Shown: positions 5,867 to 9,892 of the stretch, in pieces
Numbering within the stretch: the first letter of the stretch is position 1
How the letters are laid out: each line of letters opens with the position of its first letter
Assembly: GCA_964451095.1 (NCBI GenBank)
Contig: CAYVGI010000166.1
Location: 1-9,892, forward strand
Origin: DAOTTY01 sp964451095
Lineage (GTDB): Bacteria > Chloroflexota > Anaerolineae > Aggregatilineales > Phototrophicaceae
DNA: 9,892 nucleotides
Reading direction: 5' to 3'
Notes under the pieces: generated by a model
Database searches by the model: none
What the model was told of the DNA's origin: nothing
What the model saw: the letters and a program-made list of their open reading frames with translations, nothing else
Program-made: the position numbers and the translations under genes

Positions 5867-6900
5867 AGTAGCCGGATCAGCGTGATAAGCACGATGATTT
5901 GTGCTAGCGACACCAGTGCGCCAAACATCAATGCCCGTGGTGCAGAGCGGTAGAGGGTTTGCAACTGAATTCGCATCCCAATGCCGACCATCGCTACCAC
6001 CAGCAGGAACTTGCCCGCCACATTCACAATCTCGATGAGTGGGGTGGGCAGTATGTTCAGGCTGCTAATCACGCTGAGCGCGAAAAACCCAACGATGAAC
6101 AGCGGCACACTGATCCGGCGGCGCTTGGCGTCAGCATCCACCTCGCCACGTCGCTGCATCACCGTCGTGAGCAAGATCACGACCGGGGCAAGCATGAGCA
6201 CGCGCCCCATCTTCACAACGGTTGCCACACCGCCCGCCATATCATTCACGGAGAAGCCCGCCGCGACCACCTGCCCCACTGCTTGCAAGCTGCCCCCGAT
6301 GAGCATTCCGCTTTGGGTGTCATCGAATGCCAGCACGCGCACCACTGCTGGCATCAAAAATATGCCCACTGTGCCCAGCAAGTTCACCACGCTGATGGAA
6401 ATGCCGATGTCCTTCTCGTCCGCGTGGATGGCGCTGCTGGTCGCGGCAACAGCGGACGAGCCGCAGATGCCGTTGCCAGCGCCCATCAATAGGCTAAACT
6501 TGAGCGAGTAGCCCAGTGCCCGCCCCAGGTATATGCTTGTTAGCAGCGCCGTCGCCACGGAGGCAACAATCAGCAGGAGTGCCTGCCCGCCCAGGTTCAC
6601 CAGGGTCGCAAGCTGCAACTCCACGCCCAGGAGTGCGATAGCGACGGGAAGCAGGCGCTTTTCCGCGACTTTGGCACCGGGCGTGAGTGGTGCCACATCG
6701 GGGATGGCATTGCCAACGATAATCCCCAGCAGGATAGCAATGGTTACACTGCCCAGCCGGGGCACATAGTTCGCCAGCACCCAGCTAACTGCCCCCGCGA
6801 TGAGCACCACCACTAGCCCCACGATGTAGCTGTGCTTTGTGCTGGACTGCTGGTGTGGCAACGGCGTTTGCACAGTGAATTGTTCTGTCTTGCCCGTCAT
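5863..6900 (-). CDS. YeiH-family (UPF0324) putative sulfate/sulfite exporter
   Basis: A 345-residue integral membrane protein, normal for the YeiH/Cons_hypoth698 family. After a polar N-terminus of about 22 residues come roughly ten hydrophobic segments. Family signatures are GNGICGSSA (142-150) and GSLQAVGQV (203-211), and the reentrant-like LLPVAIALLGVEL segment is near 83-95. The frame is open to 7008, but those extra codons lie inside the upstream gene. The ATG at 6900 overlaps the upstream TGA as ATGA and is the natural, translationally coupled start. Family members are annotated as putative sulfate exporters, with limited direct biochemistry. Behind a SsuD-like monooxygenase, removal of released sulfite or its oxidation product sulfate is the simplest role. 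Its TAG (5863-5865) overlaps the convergent dehydrogenase's TAA (5864-5866). Confidence 0.88.
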   Translation of the reverse strand: MTGKTEQFTVQTPLPHQQSSTKHSYIVGLVVVLIAGAVSWVLANYVPRLGSVTIAILLGIIVGNAIPDVAPLTPGAKVAEKRLLPVAIALLGVELQLATLVNLGGQALLLIVASVATALLTSIYLGRALGYSLKFSLLMGAGNGICGSSAVAATSSAIHADEKDIGISISVVNLLGTVGIFLMPAVVRVLAFDDTQSGMLIGGSLQAVGQVVAAGFSVNDMAGGVATVVKMGRVLMLAPVVILLTTVMQRRGEVDADAKRRRISVPLFIVGFFALSVISSLNILPTPLIEIVNVAGKFLLVVAMVGIGMRIQLQTLYRSAPRALMFGALVSLAQIIVLITLIRLL

Positions 6901-8123
6901 GCAGTCGCCTGGGTCATAATGCCATGCTGGGCAAGAAACGCATCCATCTTCACAAGTTCGCCCGTTTCGATGGATTCCTGTGCTGCTAATGCGACCAGTA
7001 CAGACCACAAGCCATCATCGGCGGTGGCGGTGGCGGTGGGGTTGCCCAGGATGTTCTCGATAAAGTTGACGTGTTCGTAATACGTGGCACCATTGTGACC
7101 GCTGCGCTCAATCCACGTCGGGTAGCCAGGCTGCATCTTGCGAGACGGTTTGTTCTCGCCGCTCAAGATTTCCATGTAGCTATCCATTTCCAGGTTCGTC
7201 AAAAAGTCCTGGTGTTCCCACGCCCGGATGCGCCCCTCGTCGCCGCACACCGTGAACTCCTCCGAGAACATGGGCGCAAACATGCACAGGTTAAAGCTGC
7301 CGCGTACGCCGTTGGCGTAGTTAACCACGACCATGGCGTTGTCTAAAATGTCCGACTTTTCGCCGTTGTACTCAAACTCGCGGAAATTCACACCCATTGA
7401 CCCCGACGCGTATACGCTGGTGGCGCGTGCCCCTGCGAACAGATTCAGCAGGTCGAAGTAATGGCAGCACTTTTCCACGAGTGTATTGCCGGAAAAGCGC
7501 GAGAACTTATTCCACTGGTTCACCTTGTCAAAAAACGGCATCCGGTACTCTTGAATGCCCACCATTTTGATGGTGCCAATGGACTGGCGGTGCAGCGCCT
7601 CGTAGATTGCTTCGGTGTACATCGCCTTGTAGCGATACTGCAAACCAATCTGGAAGACTGCCGGGTACGACGAGGCGATCTGCGTGATTTCCAGTGCACC
7701 TTCCGCCGTCGTACTAATGGGCTTCTCCAGCAGAATGTGTTTGCCTGTTTGTGCCACTGCCCGCACGATCTCCAGGTGTGTATAGTTCGGGGTAGAAATG
7801 ATGTAGGCGTCTACGTCGGGGTCTGCACACGCATCCTCCAGCGTGTCGTACACAACGAGGTCGTTGCCGTGACCGGTTTCCTGGTGTGCGACCTTTGCCC
7901 CTTCGATGCTGCGCGGGTTCGGGTCGTACACTCCGTGGATCATTGCCCGCCCTTCCAGGTGCGTTACCCGGATGTGCTCTTGCCCGTTAATGCCTGTGCC
8001 GATTACCACAAACCGGAATTGCGGGTCGCCCTTGTGCATCAGGTAGCGGTCGCCGTCCGGCAGGTAGCTAAACTGTGTGTCCCGCGTCAGCGAGCGGCTG
8101 CGGATCTCTTTGCTCTGTCCCAT
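6897..8123 (-). CDS. Gfo/Idh/MocA-family NAD(P)-dependent oxidoreductase, candidate NAD+-dependent sulfoquinovosidase
   Basis: A 408-residue protein. The Rossmann domain starts late, at about residue 37, with IGTGINGQEH (41-50). LLEKPIS (131-137) gives the invariant Lys K134. The C-terminal alpha/beta domain carries GNTLVEKCCHYFD (212-224), where E217 and H221 take the positions of the family's catalytic Asp/His, and SDILDNAMV (257-265). The family oxidises sugars, but some members (GH109, and the NAD+-dependent sulfoquinovosidases GH188/SqgA) use transient oxidation to hydrolyse glycosides. Lying between an aldo-keto reductase and a sulfate exporter, with a SsuD-like monooxygenase upstream and no GH31 sulfoquinovosidase in view, a GH188-like role is attractive; a plain sugar dehydrogenase is the alternative. 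Start ATG 8123 gives a 36-residue leader; Met29 (8039) is a possible later start. ATGA overlap with the exporter gene. Confidence 0.92.
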   Translation of the reverse strand: MGQSKEIRSRSLTRDTQFSYLPDGDRYLMHKGDPQFRFVVIGTGINGQEHIRVTHLEGRAMIHGVYDPNPRSIEGAKVAHQETGHGNDLVVYDTLEDACADPDVDAYIISTPNYTHLEIVRAVAQTGKHILLEKPISTTAEGALEITQIASSYPAVFQIGLQYRYKAMYTEAIYEALHRQSIGTIKMVGIQEYRMPFFDKVNQWNKFSRFSGNTLVEKCCHYFDLLNLFAGARATSVYASGSMGVNFREFEYNGEKSDILDNAMVVVNYANGVRGSFNLCMFAPMFSEEFTVCGDEGRIRAWEHQDFLTNLEMDSYMEILSGENKPSRKMQPGYPTWIERSGHNGATYYEHVNFIENILGNPTATATADDGLWSVLVALAAQESIETGELVKMDAFLAQHGIMTQATA

Positions 8124-8185
8124 AGATGTTTTGCTTATCCGTGTTTACGTTCGTTCAGCTTTTGTTTTGGGTCAAGTACATGGGT
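8124..8185 (-). other. 62-bp gap between the aldo-keto reductase and Gfo/Idh/MocA genes
   Basis: The largest internal gap in the right-hand operon. On the minus strand a TTGACC occurs soon after the reductase stop, but no -10 follows at 16-18 bases, and there is no stem-loop with T-run. I see no regulatory site strong enough to break the operon. Confidence 0.3.
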
Positions 8186-9151
8186 TTAGGGAACGGGCTT
8201 GCCGTTCGCCGCCTCGAACAGACCGTACCACTCCACCCGCGTTAGCTCGACGTCATCCGCCGCCACGCTCTCTGCAATCCGCTCAACCTTCATCGTGCCG
8301 AGAATGGGCATAATGCCCGCAGGGTGACGCAACAGCCACGCCAGCGCAATTGCAGAGGGGTTGGTGTTGTACTGCTCTGCCAGTTTGCGGATTTCCGCCG
8401 CAACCACCTTTTCGTTGTCGGGCGCGTCGTCCTTCGGGTTGAACAAACGCCCGCCCGCCACGGGCGACCATGCCTGCACAACCATATCGTGCAAGCGGCA
8501 GTAGTCCAGCGTGCCACGGGCAGCGGTGTAGGGTAAGCCCTGTGTGTTGGCAACAACCCCGTCGTTGATGAGTTCGTTGTGCAGCAGGTTCAGTTCGATC
8601 TGATTGGCGACCAGTGGCTGGTCAACGTAGCGCCGCAGCAGTTCGATTTGCATCGGCGTGTGGTTACTCACGCCGAAATGCCCCACCTTGCCACTAGATT
8701 GTAAATGGTCAAACGCGCGGGCGACTTCCTCCGGCTCGACGAGCGCATCTGGGCGGTGCAGCAGCAGCAGCTCGACATGATCTGCGCCCAGGCGAGACAG
8801 TGTGCCTTCTACCGCGCTAACGAGGTGGTCGTAGCTGAAGTTGAAGTGCTGTGCCATGCTTTCTGTGCCCAGCACAATGCCCGCCTTCGCCTGCAATGTG
8901 ATCTTGTCGCGTAGCGATGGGTTGCGGCGCAAAGCCTCACCCACCAGTGCATCGGACTTGCCCTTGGTGTAGATGTCTGCGAGGTCAATCAGTGTAATGC
9001 CGTTATCGACAGCCGCTTCAATCAGCCGCACTGCCTGCTCGGTGATCTGCGTTGTCGGCGGGTTGTCGTCCCAGTGCACGCCCAGGTGCCAGGTGCCATA
9101 GGCGATGCGCGAGACTTCTAAGTCTGTGTTCGGGATTTTGTACGTTTTCAT
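8186..9151 (-). CDS. Aldo-keto reductase, YdhF-like; candidate 6-oxo-glucose reductase (SmoB-type)
   Basis: A 321-residue (alpha/beta)8-barrel reductase closely resembling E. coli YdhF in motif order. The catalytic tetrad is complete: D56 and Y61 (LIDLADIY), K89 (LQAKAGI), H132 (LLLLHRPD). GHFGVSNHTP (158-166), VANQIELNLLH (181-191), QAWSPVAGGRLF (226-237) and the cofactor phosphate-binding PILGTMKVERI (282-292, with K288 and R291) are also present, so NADPH use is likely. Its neighbour 12 bp upstream is a SsuD-like monooxygenase. In the sulfo-SMO sulfoquinovose pathway an aldo-keto reductase (SmoB) reduces 6-oxo-glucose to glucose, and this gene sits in that place. Start ATG at 9151 with AGGA overlapping the upstream stop codon. 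The specific substrate is inferred from context only. Confidence 0.92.
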   Translation of the reverse strand: MKTYKIPNTDLEVSRIAYGTWHLGVHWDDNPPTTQITEQAVRLIEAAVDNGITLIDLADIYTKGKSDALVGEALRRNPSLRDKITLQAKAGIVLGTESMAQHFNFSYDHLVSAVEGTLSRLGADHVELLLLHRPDALVEPEEVARAFDHLQSSGKVGHFGVSNHTPMQIELLRRYVDQPLVANQIELNLLHNELINDGVVANTQGLPYTAARGTLDYCRLHDMVVQAWSPVAGGRLFNPKDDAPDNEKVVAAEIRKLAEQYNTNPSAIALAWLLRHPAGIMPILGTMKVERIAESVAADDVELTRVEWYGLFEAANGKPVP

Positions 9152-9163
9152 TGTGAACTCGTC

Positions 9164-9892
9164 CTAAACACGCGCTGCCGCGCCCAGCGGCGTCATCGGG
9201 AGTGCATCTGGCACGCGACCCTGCACTTGCGGCATCGAAACCGTTTCGATTTCCGGCAGCACATAGCGGGCAAACATTTCGCACTCGTCGCGGTGCGGAT
9301 AGCCCGAGAAGATAAACGCCCGAATGCCCATGTCCATGTAACGCTGGATTTTCTCGCGGATTTGATCTGGGTTGCCGACCAGTGCCGCCCCACAGCCAGA
9401 GCGTGCTCGCCCGATGCCTGTCCACAGGTGTGGTTCGGTGTAGCCCTCGTCGTCGGCACGTTCGCGTGCCTGTGCTTGCAGTGCCACGCCCAGCGTCTTA
9501 GCATCCTGCGCCCGGTTACGGATTTCTGTGCCGAAGTCGTCGTCCAACTTGGAAACCAAGCGCTGTGCGTAGGCGCGTGCCTCGTCTTCCGTCTCGCGTA
9601 CGATCATATGTACGCGTAGCCCAAAGTCGATCTTACGCCCATACTTGGCGGCGCGGTCGCTCAGGTCTTGCATGTGACCTTGCAGGTTTTCTTCGGTGTC
9701 TGGCCACATCAGGTACACGTCGCAGTGTTCGGCGCACAGGTCTTTGCCGGGCGGTGAGTAACCCCCGAAGTACAGCAGCGGGCCGCCGTTCTGTTGGTAG
9801 GGCTTCACGGGTGCGGTTGTATCTAGCTGAATGTTGTAGAACTCCCCTTTGAAGTCGATGTGATCTTGCGTCCATGCTTGCTTGAGGATTTC
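9164..9892 (-). CDS. SsuD-like flavin-dependent (LLM) sulfonate monooxygenase, N-terminus outside window; candidate sulfoquinovose monooxygenase
   Basis: The frame is open to the right edge and 242 C-terminal codons are visible; the GTG at 9808 is an internal codon, not the start, since the preceding residues (EILKQAWTQDHIDFKGEFYN) continue the luciferase-like family pattern. The visible part tracks E. coli alkanesulfonate monooxygenase SsuD: YFGGYSPP, DVYLMW, GLRVHMIVRETEDEA (91-105, with Arg and His matching SsuD active-site R226/H228), LWTGIGRARSGCGAALVG (156-173, over the mobile active-site loop) and FSGYPH (195-200, Tyr matching Y331). SsuD enzymes use FMNH2 and O2 to cleave a C-S bond, giving an aldehyde and sulfite. 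Followed by an aldo-keto reductase and a sulfate exporter, a sugar sulfonate such as sulfoquinovose is the best guess. A flavin reductase partner is not in the window. Confidence 0.92.
   Translation of the reverse strand, partial: EILKQAWTQDHIDFKGEFYNIQLDTTAPVKPYQQNGGPLLYFGGYSPPGKDLCAEHCDVYLMWPDTEENLQGHMQDLSDRAAKYGRKIDFGLRVHMIVRETEDEARAYAQRLVSKLDDDFGTEIRNRAQDAKTLGVALQAQARERADDEGYTEPHLWTGIGRARSGCGAALVGNPDQIREKIQRYMDMGIRAFIFSGYPHRDECEMFARYVLPEIETVSMPQVQGRVPDALPMTPLGAAARV

Noticed and set aside
5959..6492. 177-codon plus-strand open frame (and its neighbour frame 5981-6511)
   Set aside because: Antisense to the membrane exporter; His/Ala/Asn-rich or Thr/Ser/Pro-rich composition typical of shadow frames of hydrophobic coding sequence.
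6897..7008. Longer exporter start at 7008 (381 codons)
   Set aside because: The extra 36 residues are Cys/His/Arg-rich, overlap the preceding gene and do not look like a membrane protein N-terminus; the ATGA-coupled ATG at 6900 fits the family.
7461..8189. 242-codon plus-strand open frame
   Set aside because: Antisense to the well-supported Gfo/Idh/MocA gene; Cys/Val/Arg-rich translation with no family motif and no RBS.
9164..9808. Treating GTG 9808 as the start of the monooxygenase
   Set aside because: The frame continues in-family to the window edge, so the protein is truncated by the window rather than starting there.

Overview
This is a bacterial chromosomal segment of about 57% G+C (estimated by eye), densely packed with carbohydrate-metabolism genes. 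I see no rRNA, tRNA, CRISPR array, insertion sequence or phage gene. Eight protein genes are supported, two of them cut by the window edges. The solute-binding protein has a Sec signal peptide but no lipobox cysteine. That fits a periplasmic protein of a diderm better than a typical Gram-positive lipoprotein, though the phylum cannot be fixed from this window.

Left block (1-1994, minus strand): a HAD-IIA sugar-phosphate phosphatase-like gene, followed by the start of an ABC-transporter sugar-binding protein that runs off the left edge. A divergent, AT-rich control region (1995-2278) holds candidate promoters facing both ways, a direct repeat spaced by 63 bp, and several dyads.

Middle block (2279-5866, plus strand): a SorC-family regulator, an FGGY carbohydrate kinase of the L-xylulokinase/erythritol-kinase type, and a D-isomer-specific 2-hydroxyacid dehydrogenase, tightly spaced and probably one operon. 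With the left block this looks like a SorC-controlled uptake, phosphorylation and oxidation pathway for a polyol, pentulose or sugar acid. The substrate cannot be read from the sequence.

Right block (5863-9892, minus strand): transcribed in the order SsuD-like flavin-dependent sulfonate monooxygenase (N-terminus outside the window), YdhF-like aldo-keto reductase, Gfo/Idh/MocA oxidoreductase, YeiH-type putative sulfate exporter. Each component matches a step expected for oxidative sulfoquinovose breakdown (the sulfo-SMO route). The Gfo/Idh/MocA protein could be an NAD+-dependent sulfoquinovosidase releasing sulfoquinovose from glycosides. The monooxygenase would split the C-S bond to give 6-oxo-glucose and sulfite. 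The aldo-keto reductase would reduce 6-oxo-glucose to glucose. The membrane protein would expel sulfite or sulfate. This assignment is an inference from family membership and gene order, and is the main finding of the window. The two right-hand blocks converge, and their stop codons overlap at 5863-5866.
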